Assembly (NCBI GenBank): GCA_017590115.1
Contig: JAGGNK010015447.1
Location: forward strand, 1,054,001-1,118,000
Length of the DNA: 64,000 bases
Direction: 5' to 3'
Origin: Montifringilla adamsi
Taxonomy: Eukaryota > Chordata > Aves > Passeriformes > Passeridae
Made by a program: the position numbers and the translations under genes. The notes beneath the pieces were generated by a model. It was not told the origin of the DNA, did not search any database, and saw only the letters and a program-made list of their open reading frames with translations. This document shows positions 48,285 to 57,798 of the stretch, piece after piece. Numbering within the stretch: the first letter of the stretch is position 1; each line of letters starts with the position of its first letter.

Positions 48285-48943
48285 CTAAAAATCTGTTGTA
48301 ATTTTAACACCTCGTTGGGTTAAGCAGTCACGCCCCCATAAGTTAGGTTGAGCATTAGTAACATAAGGTCTGATGTTAGCTTGTTGGCCTTCCGGATGTG
48401 TTACAGTAATTGCAATAGCAGATAAAGCACCAGCAGTTGACCCACCTAAACCAACAACTCCAAAGGTTGATTGAGTGAGGGGCCATGTTGGAGGCCAAAC
48501 AAACTGTGAAATTATAGTTACATCTGCTCCTGTGTCAAGTAAACCTGATATTGTTGTAGTTTCTGGGTGATATTCCTTAGCAGTGACCAAACATTGTATT
48601 ACCGGACTCTCATCTGTCACCTTTCGAGTCCAAAGAACCTGAGTTGGTCCTGTAGATCCAAAACCTCCAGTGCCACAACTCTGATCCACTACAGTTGGAA
48701 CACAACTCGTAAAAAGAACAAGTTGAGCAATACAAGTACCTTTTTGAATAACAACAGGAGGTCCACTACAGAACCCCACAGCTGAATTTGTCCCACATAA
48801 TCAGAATCAATAAGACCTAAATGGACATTAATACCTTGAATAGTGCTACTAGATCTTCCCATCAGAAAAGCACTCAAACCTTGGCCTATAGGACCATAGG
48901 CATCAAGAGGCACTTTACATATACCTCTTGTCAAAATAGTCAC
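48285..48943 (-). pseudogene. pro: ERV2 dUTPase-protease (frameshifted)
   Basis: Two overlapping minus-strand frames encode a betaretroviral dUTPase followed by an aspartic protease. dUTPase motifs: YGPIGQGLSAFLMGRSSST then GINVHLGLIDSDYVGQIQL, and the C-terminal GTGGFGSTG. Protease: active site LLDTGADVTIIS with the flap region, and the C-terminal NLWGRDCLTQRG. A frameshift near 48,690-48,780 separates the dUTPase core from its last motif. A dUTPase upstream of the protease in the pro frame is characteristic of betaretroviruses. The N-terminal end of the dUTPase appears shortened and directly abuts capsid sequence. Confidence 0.92.
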
Positions 48944-49046
48944 TGTGTCAGCTACCGGTATATCAATTCCTGCCTAGGTTATTTACAAAACTGTGTGTGA
49001 GAAAGTTTGTTGAAAGAATGTAAACATCAGAAGGCTTAACAAAGTC

Positions 49047-49823
49047 TTACAAAATCAGGGCGACACTCCTGCAATCTTCATTCACATTGTCCCAAGCTAG
49101 CTGTCTGCATAAAATTTGCCTCAACTTATCATCTTCTACTTGCTTCTCAAGGGCTGCAGCAACCCTCTCCACAAACTGCAGAAAAGGTTCCTTCACCCCT
49201 TGCTGGATGGTAAAATACCTTGGTTTAGGAGCTGCCATCTCCATTGTTTCAAGTAAGGCAGTCATACCCAGCTGCTGGGCCTGTGTCAGAACCAGGGGGT
49301 CCCATCGTGCCTGCAAATCCAGATTAGAGAATGGTCCATTGCCCAGCAAGGCATCAACTCCCACAGCATGACATGGATCGTGCTGAGGTAACTGCATATT
49401 GTCCAATGCCACTCCTTCAACCATTTGTTTCCAGGTAGCTTGAAACGCACCATACTGCACTGGCTGAAACAGAACCGTAGCAAGGTGAACAGTACCATAA
49501 GGTGCAAGTACATCAGCATTTAGAACACAAATCACTTGCATCACCTGTGAAGAGTTAACACCATGCTGATCTACTTTTGACTGGAGATCCTGCACAACCC
49601 TCCATGCAAAAACCTGATGGCTATCTGAATTAGGGGCAGCTTTGAAAACAGGAAAAGCCACAGGCCCACCAGAAGCAGCAGCAGCCATCTCAATCCTTTT
49701 AGGTGGACCTATTTTCTCTAACAAATTCCAATCTCCCACTTCAGCTGCTTTCATTCTCACATGCTCCCAAAATTGCAAATGGTGTCGAGGAGTCACAGCC
49801 ACCTGGCAAGAGGCAGGGTCCAA
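49047..49823 (-). pseudogene. gag: ERV2 gag, capsid (long open frame)
   Basis: A 258-codon open minus-strand frame covers essentially the whole capsid. The N-terminal domain begins near PVFKAAPNSDSHQVF. The mid region contains LLETMEMAAPKPRYFTIQQG. The major homology region reads IQQGVKEPFLQFVERVAAAL, followed by CRQLAWDNVNEDCRSVAL near the C-terminus. The frame then stops within ~100 bp of dUTPase sequence, leaving no room for the zinc-knuckle nucleocapsid expected in between. A deletion of NC and the start of the dUTPase is inferred. The capsid frame itself is unusually intact. Confidence 0.92.
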
Positions 49824-49944
49824 GAAACAGCAGTCCTGGGTCTGTTACAAGGTCTAACAGAAACAGATCCCTGCATCTTTTTAGATGTACTTATAACTAG
49901 CAGTTCATTGTCAGAACTATCATTAGACAAAGAAGGACATTATA

Positions 49945-50883
49945 TTAAAGATTGCATTTGTTCAACCAGTTCAGGAGGGAGGCGGGGGGCAGATGGCTCA
50001 ACTGGGGTGGAGTGGAGGCAGACGCCTCGAAGAGGGGCAGAGAGGAGGCGAGTGGCTCAAGGGAACACAGAGAGGAGGCAGACGACTCGAAGGAGGGCAG
50101 AGGAAGGGCGGACGGCTCAAGGGAAAGCAGGGAGGGAGCAGCTGAACCACGGGAGAGTGGGGGAGGAGCAGCCAACTGAGGAACAGGTAAGGGAGAGGCA
50201 GCCGATCGGCGGGAGGGTGACGGGGGAGCAAACAGCCCAGGGAGAGACAGAAGGGCCAATGACCCACCCTGTTTTTCACTTTGCTTCTTCTGTAACTTCA
50301 TTTTTGCTAGTTGCTGTGCAGGCGTAAGATACTTTGGTTTAGTACTCAGTTTAACTAACTGCGGAGCAGGCGAAGTATACACAGGTTTAACATAGTCTTT
50401 TGGAGATAAATACCGAGGAACAGTCTTAGCCTGCTGTTTGATTCTCACAATAGCAAACCCTGGGGGAACCTCCACAGCAACTGCAGCAGACTCCTCAGGG
50501 GGAGATATATCGACAGACTCAGCCTCATCTTCCTCCTGTTCCTCTACTTCAGTTTCTTGCTCTAATTCCTGCTCCTCCAATTCCTCCCCTCTGTCTTGTT
50601 CTGCTTTCCCTTCCTTCAATGCCTCATACAACAGTCTCCAGGCAGTAGCCAAATTGACAAACATCTTATCCCCTTCAGATATCACATCCCATAATCTTTT
50701 CCCAACCTTTTTCCATGCCTTTACACTGAAGGCAATGCCAGTATCAGATTCAAAGTCCTGTCATTTACACCATATCAGTAAACTACAAAGAGCATAATCA
50801 GAAGCTTGAACATTTTTCCTTTTCAGTAAAGTTTTCCACGTAGACAAAACAGTCTTTTCCTCATTTGATAAATTATTTCCCAT
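49945..50883 (-). pseudogene. gag: ERV2 gag, matrix and Pro-rich domain (one stop in matrix)
   Basis: Start ATG at 50,883 (minus). The matrix N-terminus reads MGNNLSNEEKTVLSTW, a Gly-2 myristoylation-type start, which is why this ATG was chosen. An in-frame TGA occurs at about codon 42 (50,757-50,759), and an open frame resumes to 49,945. It contains an acidic Glu-rich segment (ELEEQELEQETEVEEQEEDEAES) and a late-domain-like PP.. region. Then follow several tandem Ser/Pro/Leu-rich units (SPLPVPQLAAPPPLSRGSAA, with related SAP-LPSFESSAS units). Capsid follows in another frame. Confidence 0.88.
49960..50235 (-). repeat. Imperfect tandem repeats in ERV2 gag
   Basis: In plus sense, units of about 33-36 bases built on 'g(g/a)aggcagacg(a/g)ctc(a/g)a..g' recur from about 49,978 to 50,210. 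They encode Ser/Pro/Leu-rich repeats in gag, between matrix and capsid. Such repeats expand and contract readily. Confidence 0.7.
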
Positions 50884-51028
50884 TGTTTTTCCCAATCGCT
50901 CACCTCGAATCAGATGTCTGAATTAGATCCGGACTTCTGCAGCATCCTTGCTGCCTTCACTCATTTTTAGGGTACCCTTCAACTTTTTCTCTCTTTTTTT
51001 TTTCCCTTTCATTTTTTACACTCCAGTT

Positions 51029-51051
51029 GCAATCACGGCGGGCAGCCACCA
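51029..51051 (-). promoter_or_regulatory. ERV2 primer-binding site, possibly tRNA-Trp-like
   Basis: Directly after the 5' LTR (minus sense, two bases on) the sequence reads TGGTGGCTGCCCGCCGTGAT. The TGGTG start and CGTGAT end match a tRNA-Trp primer site, with two extra bases and changes in the middle. The position is right; the identity is uncertain. Confidence 0.45.
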
Positions 51052-51053
51052 GA

Positions 51054-51402
51054 TGTCACTATAGAGCACGGCACAAAGCGCCCTGACTCCATCAGAAGGG
51101 TGTATGAGAGAGACCTGTTACAGCAACAGGTAAACTTTTATAGTTTTTCAAGATATTTACGTTTACCTAACAGAAATATACATTGCCCATTGGTAATAAA
51201 AAAGAAACAAAGTTCCCAATAGGTAACCAGGGAGCCACGTCATTCTGTGAGCCAGCTAACGTCTGTATCTTTTAAGTTTCCCTCTTCCATCACGCTGCCA
51301 TAGTGATAGCCTTGAGTGTTCCTTGAGAGAGATACGGGGCTTTCCTTATCTCCAGGAAGCCTTTGCTGGCTCACAAGAACAGCACGAAATGTCCTTCCCA
51401 CA
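51054..51402 (-). repeat. ERV2 5' LTR
   Basis: A 349-bp LTR, TGTGGGAAGGACATTTCG... to ...GTGACA in minus sense. A TATA box-type ACTATAAAAG lies about 80-90 bp from the 3' end (near 51,135-51,144), which implies a short R-U5. It is followed by GCTGGA (51,403-51,408), the right copy of the target duplication. Confidence 0.95.
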
Positions 51403-51408
51403 GCTGGA

Positions 51409-52640
51409 GACTGTCATTGCTCTGGAGCAGGTGCTCAAACATCTCTGGTCAACCTCTCAGGAGAGTTCCTTCCCTCCTTAGAAAGTTTGACCAGGAGGTG
51501 AATACACTGAAAGTCACAACCAGCCAGTTCATGCAGTCTTACCCTAGCATTCCGGATCAGCTGAGCTATCAGCTCCTGTGGCTGTGTGATGGTTTGGGAT
51601 CGCTGGTGGGAGAGGAAAACCCACTCTATGATTAAGAGTTAATATTTCTGCCTTTCAATCCACTGGAATATCAACTTGTGTGGGTGTGGTAACTTTCCCA
51701 AAAAAATTAATTTGAAAGGCAGGTCGGGCTGGTAACGATGAGCCTGCCTCTCGGCCAAAGCCTTCTGCACTTTTTGGAGGGCGGTTTTTGCCTCTGGGGT
51801 CAGTTCCCTGGGAGAAGCCAGCTCTCTCTCTCCTTTCAATAAATTGAGGAGGGGAGCTAGGTCCTTGTTGGAGAGGCCTAGCCAAGGCCTGACCCAGTTG
51901 AAAGACCCACACAGGGAATGGAGATCTGCTAGGGTTTTGGGATCACTTTTCATTTCCAATTTCTGTGGAACAATGGTCTGCGCAGTGATCTCCAAGCCCA
52001 GGTACTTCTGAGGTGGCATCCTCTGTACCTTGTCTTCCTGCAGATGGAATCCAGCAGAGGTTACAACTTTAACCACTAGGTGAAGCGTGCCTTGGAGTAT
52101 TATGTCACTGGGGGCGCACACAAGCACATCATCCTTGTAGTGTAGGATGACTGCCTCCCTTTTCTGGGCGCGCACCGGGGACAGCAATGAAGCCACGCAC
52201 CTTGGCAGATGGATGGACTGCATTTCATTCCTTGAGGCGATACTCTCCAGTGCTAGTGCTTCACTGGGGCTTCTCAATTGATGGCAGGATCCAAGAAGGC
52301 AAACTGTGGTGGATCTTCCGGGTGTAGGGGAATAGGGAAAAAAGAGTCCTTGATGTCCAGGACAGCCAATTGCCAATTTTGGGGGAGCATCATTGGGGAA
52401 GGCGTCCCTGGTCGGAATGACCCCATGTCCTCAATTACCTTGTTTATTTCCCATAAATCATGGAGGAACCGCCACTTATCTTTCCCTGGCTTTTTTATTA
52501 CAAAGACCAGGGAATTCTAAGGGCTAGTTGTCTCTTCAATGTGTCCTTTAGCCAATTGGTCCTCTATGAGCTCCTCGAGCACCTTCAGCTTTTCCTTGCT
52601 GACTGGCCACTGATTTACCCAGACTAGATTATCACCTAGC
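51409..52640 (-). pseudogene. pol: ERV1 reverse transcriptase (broken)
   Basis: Minus-strand RT from fingers to connection. Blocks in order: VNQWPVSKEKLKVLEELI (about 52,600), FVIKKPGKDKWRFLHDLW with an earlier in-frame stop near 52,517, then LDIKDSFFPIPLHPED (catalytic Asp). A frameshift follows at about 52,270-52,300. After it a 245-codon frame has HYKDDVLVCAPS (52,128-52,139 is the YKDD box), PPQKYLGLEIT, LCGSFNWVRPWLGL, and the thumb/connection near HPHKLIFQWIERQKY and TITQPQELIAQLI. In the YMDD box Met is Lys, but both Asp remain. The gene is cut at 51,408 by ERV2. Confidence 0.9.
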
Positions 52641-52680
52641 CATGTTAACTTCTGGGCTGGGTGCTCCACAGTGGCTGCTT

Positions 52681-53349
52681 CTAAAAATCCTGGGGTGTCT
52701 TATGGATGACCAGTTTGACCCCCCACTGGGACATGGTGTGTCTTCTCCACAAGGAAGCTTTGTAACCAGTGACAAACAGACGGACACTGGCCAATTTTTC
52801 ATCTGGCCCCTCAATTTGCACAATGCTTTTTGAGATCTTTGCCAATGTGACTCCTACACCTTGGATTTTGCCAGCCATGGGTTGCAAATCCCAATGTGAC
52901 AGCCACAACCTTTCAGGTATGATTGTCACATCTGCCCCTGTGTCAAGCAACCTTTCCACGTGGACATGGTCTGCTCCACGCATTAGGTTGCATCCCATAA
53001 TGGGCCGGTCCTCGCCAACCACTTCTGCCCAGTACACACCTGGTGCCTTGTTATCTACTGAGATTTCTGCTGGAACAGGAATGGCCTGGGCGATGATTTG
53101 CCCCTTGGCCAAATAGAAGGGTGGCTGTGGACAGCGCGACAGGAGAATGAGATTAGGCATGTCCCCCTTGATGGTCATGGGAGCCACCTCAATCTCCATG
53201 GGTGTGTGTGCAGTGTCCCCAGTAACAAAGTACTCACTGTCCAATACTGTGCGATCTACTGACAAATCCTGTGAGTCCTCCGGCTGGTCCATTCCAATGA
53301 CTGTCCACTGGGTGGGCCTGAAAACAAGAGCTTTGGTGGTCACAAGCAT
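52681..53349 (-). pseudogene. pro: ERV1 protease with dUTPase remnant
   Basis: A 222-codon open minus-strand frame. The N-terminal half (FRPTQWTVIGMDQPED, GDTAHTPMEIEVAPM, then FYLAKGQIIAQAIPVP) resembles the betaretroviral dUTPase-like region, but the catalytic GRSS-type motif is not visible. The C-terminal half is a retroviral aspartic protease with active site LLDTGADVTIIPE, a flap-like GKIQGVG segment, and the C-terminal KASLWRRHTMSQWGVKL. The canonical Gly-Arg-Asp (GRD) near the end reads WRRHTM here, a change at a conserved Arg-Asp pair. It is one of the longest uninterrupted frames in ERV1. Confidence 0.85.
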
Positions 53350-53438
53350 GAAACACTTGTGAGGCTGCCAGATTTTGTCCTGTAAACATTTCTTTTGTTG
53401 TCCCTCCCTTCCCCTTTTGTGTTTTGAGGGAGGTTTTT

Positions 53439-53801
53439 TGTAGCCATGATATTATGAAAAATCCTCTGCTGGGATTTTTCCTCTCCTGAGAAGCTGAGGA
53501 GCCTCAGGAGAGAAATGTAAACAATTACTATCTGCTGCTGTGGAATGCAACAGGTGCATCTGTGATTGGTCCATGTGGATTGTTTTCCATTGATGACCAA
53601 TCACAGCCACTTGTGCCAAGGCTGTGAGCAGTCACAGGATTTTGTTATTCTATTCTGTTCTGTTCTTGTTGTAGCCTTCTGATCTCTCTGTTCTTTAGTA
53701 GTCTTAATGTAGCATTTTAATATAATATTTAACATAATAAATCAGCCTTCTGAAATGGAGTCAAGCCTCGTGTCTCCACTACACGCGGAGAGTCAGCAAC
53801 A
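53439..53801 (+). mobile_element. Solo LTR in ERV1 gag-pro, 6-bp duplication GTTTTT
   Basis: A 363-bp LTR with TG...CA ends (TGTAGCCATGATATT ... GAGTCAGCAACA). It is flanked by GTTTTT at 53,433-53,438 and 53,802-53,807. Internal features are 'gggatttttcctctcctgagaagctgag', a CCAAT-type 'gattggtcc' and 'accaatcac', and the polyadenylation signal in 'acataataaatcagccttctg' (about 53,730). I recognise the type as a common songbird LTR. Its orientation is opposite to ERV1. Confidence 0.9.
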
Positions 53802-53839
53802 GTTTTTCCCTTAGGGAAGCCTGCTGCATTTATGTCGTG

Positions 53840-54023
53840 GCGTGGTGCAGGCTCGGGTTCATGTCCTAGTTTTTTGGTTTGATGGTTTTATTCCTGAGTT
53901 GCTGGCTTTGGGGGCAGTCTCAGGCATAGTGTCCTGGTTTTTTGCATTGGAAGCAGACGACATGTTGAAGCTGCTCCAGTGACATCTGTTGCCTCCTCAC
54001 TCCTGGAGATACAGCTGCCACAG
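53840..54023 (-). pseudogene. gag: ERV1 gag, nucleocapsid zinc knuckle remnant
   Basis: In minus sense the stretch 53,911-53,959 encodes VCFQCKKPGHYA, an in-frame stop, then DCP. This is a CX2CX4HX4C zinc knuckle with one residue replaced by a TGA stop. It lies between capsid and protease, where nucleocapsid belongs, squeezed between two inserted LTRs. A second knuckle was not found. Confidence 0.75.
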
Positions 54024-54452
54024 TATTGTATTTGCAGGGCCCTCAGATGAAGGAAAGAATTATGAATCTGATACCCATGTTCTCAGAAGGCTAATTTATT
54101 ATTTTATGGTACTATATTATATTAAAGAATACTAAACTATACTATACTAAAGAATACAGAAAGGATACTTACAGAATGCTAAAAACATAATAATGAAAAC
54201 TCATTACTCTCTCCAGAGTCCCAACACAGCTTGGCACTGTTTAGCCTTTGAGTCGAAATAATTCACACCAGAAACCAAATGAAAAAATCACCTGATGGTA
54301 AACAATCTCCAATCACATTCCAAAGGAGCAAAACACAGGAGAAGGGAGAAGCAAATGAGATAATTATTGTTTTCCTTTTTCTCTGAGCCTTCTCAGCTTC
54401 CCAGGAGAAAAATCCTGGGCGAAGGGTTTTTTCAGAAAATATGAATGTGACA
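54024..54452 (-). mobile_element. Solo LTR in ERV1 gag, 6-bp duplication CCACAG
   Basis: In minus sense TGTCACATTCATATTTTC (54,452) leads through 'ggatttttctcctgggaagctgagaaggctc' to a polyadenylation signal in 'aaataataaattagccttctga' (about 54,100) and ends near 54,024-54,027. CCACAG occurs at 54,018-54,023 and at 54,453-54,458. If that is the duplication, three bases (TAT) remain outside the canonical terminal CA. It is related to the LTR at 53,439-53,801 through the GATTTTTCTCCTG-AAGCTGAG and TAATAAAT-AGCCTTCTGA blocks but is clearly diverged, and it lies in the opposite orientation. Confidence 0.85.
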
Positions 54453-54458
54453 CCACAG

Positions 54459-54929
54459 TCCCTGAGCTTGTTGGCCTTGCCCACGCCTCCCACGCAGCAA
54501 ACAGTTCCGCCTTCTTGCACACGCTTCAATCATCTCTGCCAGTGTAGGTGGAGGGTCGAGAGGCAGACCCAGGAGTACCCTGCTGCAGACCTCATTGGCA
54601 TTTCTCTGTGCCATCTCTTTGACCATCTCCACTTGTGTCCTGCGGTCTCATACTTGTCTCTCAATTTGTACACAGAGCCGGTCGACAAACTGAAAGAAAT
54701 GCTCTGAAGGAAACTGTTTAATGTTAAGGTAACTACCCCTAGCTTCAACAGTCGGCAACTGGTTAAAACCCTTGTCCGCAGCTTTTGAGATCTTATCTAG
54801 AATGAATTTTGATAACACCCAAGCTCGGTCCTTAGGCTTAGCCCACCCCCCCTCACTGCATAGATGTTCATAAGTGATGTCATTATCTTCTAAATCTTTG
54901 GCACCCTGTGTGCTTTGCTTCAGTTCCAC
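54459..54929 (-). pseudogene. gag: ERV1 gag, capsid C-terminal part (frameshifted)
   Basis: Two minus-strand frames together make the capsid C-terminal domain. The upstream frame (54,648-54,929) holds ITYEHLCSEGGWAKPKD and the major homology region with FPSEHFFQFVDRLCVQIERQV. The downstream frame (54,459-54,632) holds EMAQRNANEVCSRVLLGLPLDPPPTLAEMIEACAR. The frameshift lies near 54,640. The order and the 'NANE.C...L.GL' ending match betaretroviral capsids. The N-terminal capsid domain (54,930-55,150) is only poorly readable. Confidence 0.82.
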
Positions 54930-55153
54930 CAGGAGTCCCCTCAGGGATCTCTTCCAGGAGCCTTCCCATAGATCAAACTTTGACTGAGTAAGCAGGCACT
55001 GGAAAAGATCTAGGAGGTCAGAACAAATTCAAGGGGTGTTAAAGTGGCTCTCATCGTACTTCTAAAGACTTTGCTATTTCTTCCAAATTCTAACTGACTT
55101 TTACACAATTCTCTGTTGGGTAGGAGAAGGGCTGTTAGTTTCTAGGCCAGCTT

Positions 55154-55476
55154 CTACCACCAGGGTATTGGACAGGGGCTATTGAGGGAATTACTTCCTC
55201 CCCCTCCCCGCCAGGGTTTTGAACCCAGGGTTTCCCTTTCGGCCCCACACCTGTGGGACCCAGCAGGGGGGCCACTCACTCCTTGGGAACTGGCAGGAGC
55301 ACCACCTGATCCCCTGGCCCCACCCCCATGAGAGCCGGGAAGGAAACCACCCCCTACCCCAGCCTCACCCCCTTGGGGACTGGACAAGGGACCACCCTCC
55401 ACCCCAGCCCCACCCCTTTGGGAAGCAGGCAGGGATTCACCCCCTCAGCCCCACCCTCTTGGGACCCAGGCAAGGG
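55154..55476 (-). pseudogene. gag: ERV1 gag, Gly/Pro-rich domain with tandem repeats
   Basis: Minus-strand frames here are Gly/Ser/Pro-rich (GGGFLPGSHGGGARGSGG). In plus sense the DNA is built from imperfect 45-55-base units around 'ccaccc..accccagcc.caccc(c/t)(c/t)ttggg(g/a)a', four or five times between about 55,290 and 55,475. It lies between matrix and capsid, as proline-rich phosphoproteins do in betaretroviral gag. It is interrupted at 55,476 by an inserted LTR. Confidence 0.6.
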
Positions 55477-55482
55477 GCCGTG

Positions 55483-56111
55483 TGTTGGATTTTACCAATA
55501 TTACAGACGGGACTGCCTTGGTCTGTCTGGCCTCGGCTGCTGACCAAACAGCGGCACGTGTGGTGTTTTCTGCCAGAGTCGCTATTCAGTGCCTGTGCTC
55601 ACAGCTGGGCACTGGGGACGAGTCCGGGCATGCCCCGAGCCCCAGTGCTTGCGGGCTGGAGCTGGCTGTTGGAGGGGTCACTCCCCTGGCCTTCCTGAGC
55701 TGGAGGATCCTTTAAGGCGAGGTGAAGAAAGGAGTGGATCCTGATGGAGAGTTTTTAATCCAGAGTTTTTATTTCGGGCCTGCAACAACTCCACCGAACC
55801 TTCTGACAGAAGTCTCCAACAGAACCCCGACCGCGTGGTCCGCTCGCCTTTTACCTGGGCAGAGGGCCAGGGGAGGGGACCCGGGGAACACCAACCAGGT
55901 ACAGGGGAGGGGGCCTCAGGTGAGAGGGACACCTGGGTGGGCCAATGGCCCCCCAGGGGGTGGAGAGCATCCTTTGAACCTGCGCCAATCACTCGATGCT
56001 CCCCTTGGAATTTCTGGGTTGATAGACAATGCCCAGCAGGGGTCAAGGGTGGGGAGACTTCAGGGAGAAACCAAGGGAAACTGAGGCAAGCCATGGCATC
56101 ATACCGCAACA
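55483..56111 (-). mobile_element. Solo LTR A1 in ERV1 gag
   Basis: A 629-bp LTR. In minus sense it opens TGTTGCGGTATGATGCCATGG and ends ...AAAATCCAACA. It has a polyadenylation signal in CCCGAAATAAAAACTCTGG (about 55,762-55,780). It is flanked by GCCGTG (55,477-55,482) and GCCATG (56,112-56,117), a 6-bp duplication with one mutation. It is the same family as the oppositely oriented LTR at 57,799-58,447, sharing long blocks such as 'gagtgattggcgcaggttc' and 'aaaggatgctctccacccc'. Confidence 0.88.
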
Positions 56112-56117
56112 GCCATG

Positions 56118-56649
56118 GGAAACAGGAACAGGCAAGGGGGCAGGGCTTTGCAGGGGGGCAGGGCAACTGTGGGAACTGGGGGCAGGGTTGAAGGATGACA
56201 TCATGGAGGGCAGGGACATGGGGGGAGGGGGACAAGTGTCTGAGGGAAGGAAGGGGTTGTGGGACCAGAAAGGGTTGGGGAGGGGCGAGGTGGGCGAAAG
56301 GGATTGTGGGAAGAAGAAGAGTAGGTTGAGGGCTCAGCCATGTGGCCACTGCCATTTTGGCCCCTGACCACGCAGTCGGCGCCATCTTGAATGCCAACCA
56401 TGCGGTCGTTGCCATTTTGGGGATAGGGGGGTCAGCACGCGAAATCGGGGAAACAGCAGCTGGGTTAGAGGGGTGCAGGGAAGGTGCTCTGTCAGTCTGC
56501 GCACAACTGCCAGAACTCGGGTGCTGAGCGGGAGGTGGGAGGCCAGAGAAACAGTGGCTGTGCCAGGTACCCTGTGACAGCCAGGGAGCCTTGCTCATCT
56601 CTCTCAGTTCGGGGGCAGAGGGTTTGGGAGGAGGGGTAGGGGGAGCCAC
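56118..56649 (-). pseudogene. gag: ERV1 gag, Pro/Ala-rich domain with KMA repeats
   Basis: In minus sense this is a Pro-rich open region starting APPTPPPKPSAP. It contains three adjacent imperfect repeats of 10-11 codons (KMATTAWLAF, KMAPTAWSGA, KMAVATWLS; about 56,340-56,430), then Pro/Leu-rich sequence. It continues the gag frame downstream of matrix and is cut by LTR A1 at 56,117. The role of this domain in betaretroviral gag is usually late-domain or linker function; no PPxY or PTAP was identified with certainty. Confidence 0.55.
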
Positions 56650-56670
56650 AGGAGGGGACGTTTGCCGTGG

Positions 56671-56961
56671 TTATCCCTTCATATCCCTCTTAAGCACTTG
56701 TTTCCGAATCACAAGGAACACAGGGAAAAATTGAGACACTGCCTCATCTCCCTGTTCCGCTTTTGCTGTTAACAATGCTCCAATTTTGTCCCAGGCACAG
56801 ACAGAATTAACATTCTGCTGGGTAAACTGAGGGAAATTAAAAGATACCCAGCAAACAAACCATTTCAAAACTGCTTTGGAAATCTTAGCATTTCCTCTAC
56901 TTAGGATATCTAGAACTAGGATATAAATGCTTCTCTGTGTTGCAGAAAGGTTTGCACCCAT
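56671..56961 (-). pseudogene. gag: ERV1 gag, matrix N-terminus
   Basis: The ATG at 56,961 (minus) starts MGANLSATQRSIYILVLDIL, a Gly-2 start typical of myristoylated matrix. The conserved helical layout follows, with WFVCWVSFNFPQ and CAWDKIGALL. The frame is also open ten codons upstream, but the MG start agrees with ERV2 (MGNNLS) and with betaretroviral matrices. About 97 codons are uninterrupted before the Pro-rich region. Confidence 0.8.
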
Positions 56962-57779
56962 TCTGATGTTATTTGCTCTCTGCAACACTTAGAATCTACC
57001 TTCCTGTACAAGCACAAACAGAAAACTGAAAGCACGGAGTCCACAGCCAATCCAGGAAAGAGTCCGGGCAGCCTCCCCACCTCCTCTCTGAGGGAGAGAC
57101 GCGACTGCTTGTGTGCAAAACCGCGTGGCTTTTAAAATGGCGGGAAGTTGCTGCCACGCTGCTCCGAGCCACGTGGCCACTGTGCCGAGGTCAGTATCGT
57201 ATGCGCTGGTTCCCCCGCCGCTTGCTGGGGTTCGCCGCCACCTGGGCTCCTGCCGCACCGTGCCGAAACCTGCCCTCGCCGCCAAAACCAACCACTTCTG
57301 CCAGCTCCGCTGCTGCCGTGCCTGGGAGCAGCTGCGCGCCGCACCGCGCCGCCCAAACCCATTCTGCCGCTAACTGTGGAGCTCGGAGACGCTCTGCCCA
57401 CGTTTGGTCCATGCGTTCAAGCGCCGCATGGACCTGCAAAACCACAGGACACACAAAACCTCGTTCTTGGGGCCAGACCTTTCCCCTGCACTGGGAACTA
57501 ACCCCCACCCTCCGGGAATTACTCCGGGGTCCCCCTAGCACTGGCAGGGTATACTCATCCCTCCTGGAGACTACAGTTGGCTGGAACAGCTGTAAGGGAA
57601 GTCCTCGTCCTGAATCAGTCGTCCTTGGGCTGGGCAGGCTGCCGATCCCACCTTCCTGCCTTCTTGCTGACCAAAAAATGACGAAGAAGTCAGAGGAAGC
57701 TGGAAGTCCCAAAAGCTAACATAATCCACACATGAATTACCAGTTGCTGCATGCTGTCTCTGACTGTTGTGGGAGACGA
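56962..57779 (-). other. ERV1 5' leader
   Basis: A GC-rich stretch between the primer site and the gag start (minus sense). Several overlapping frames on both strands (up to 202 codons on the plus strand) are compositional. A retroviral leader would hold packaging and dimerisation signals; none can be assigned by eye. It is long for a leader (about 0.8 kb), so a further unrecognised insertion is possible. Confidence 0.5.
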
Positions 57780-57794
57780 CCATGTTGGGCACCA
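57780..57794 (-). promoter_or_regulatory. ERV1 primer-binding site (tRNA-Lys type)
   Basis: The minus strand reads TGGTGCCCAACATGG, 13 of 15 bases like the tRNA-Lys1,2 primer site used by betaretroviruses. It is now separated from the 5' LTR by LTR A2. With A2 removed it would lie two bases from the LTR end (...TACA then GC then TGG). Confidence 0.8.
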
Positions 57795-57798
57795 GCTG

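Larger units (their letters stand above)
44632..51402 (-). mobile_element. ERV2: near full-length betaretrovirus-like provirus inside ERV1 pol
   Basis: A 6.77-kb element with matching LTRs (354 and 349 bp), a perfect 6-bp duplication GCTGGA, a polypurine tract, and gag-dUTPase-protease-RT-RNase H-integrase in the correct order on the minus strand. It interrupts ERV1 between the RT connection and RNase H; removing it together with one GCTGGA makes the ERV1 sequence contiguous. By eye the LTRs differ by about 11 substitutions and two indels, about 3%, so it is younger than ERV1. The space for env (44,986-45,793) is only about 0.8 kb and no envelope motif was seen. A nucleocapsid is also not visible. 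Confidence 0.93.

Noticed and set aside
55678..56649. A 323-codon minus-strand open frame
   Set aside because: It runs from ERV1 gag linker through LTR A1, so it joins two unrelated elements. Only its first part is gag.
57111..57719. A 202-codon plus-strand frame in the ERV1 leader
   Set aside because: It is GC-rich, overlaps frames on the other strand, and lies in the 5' leader of a minus-strand provirus.
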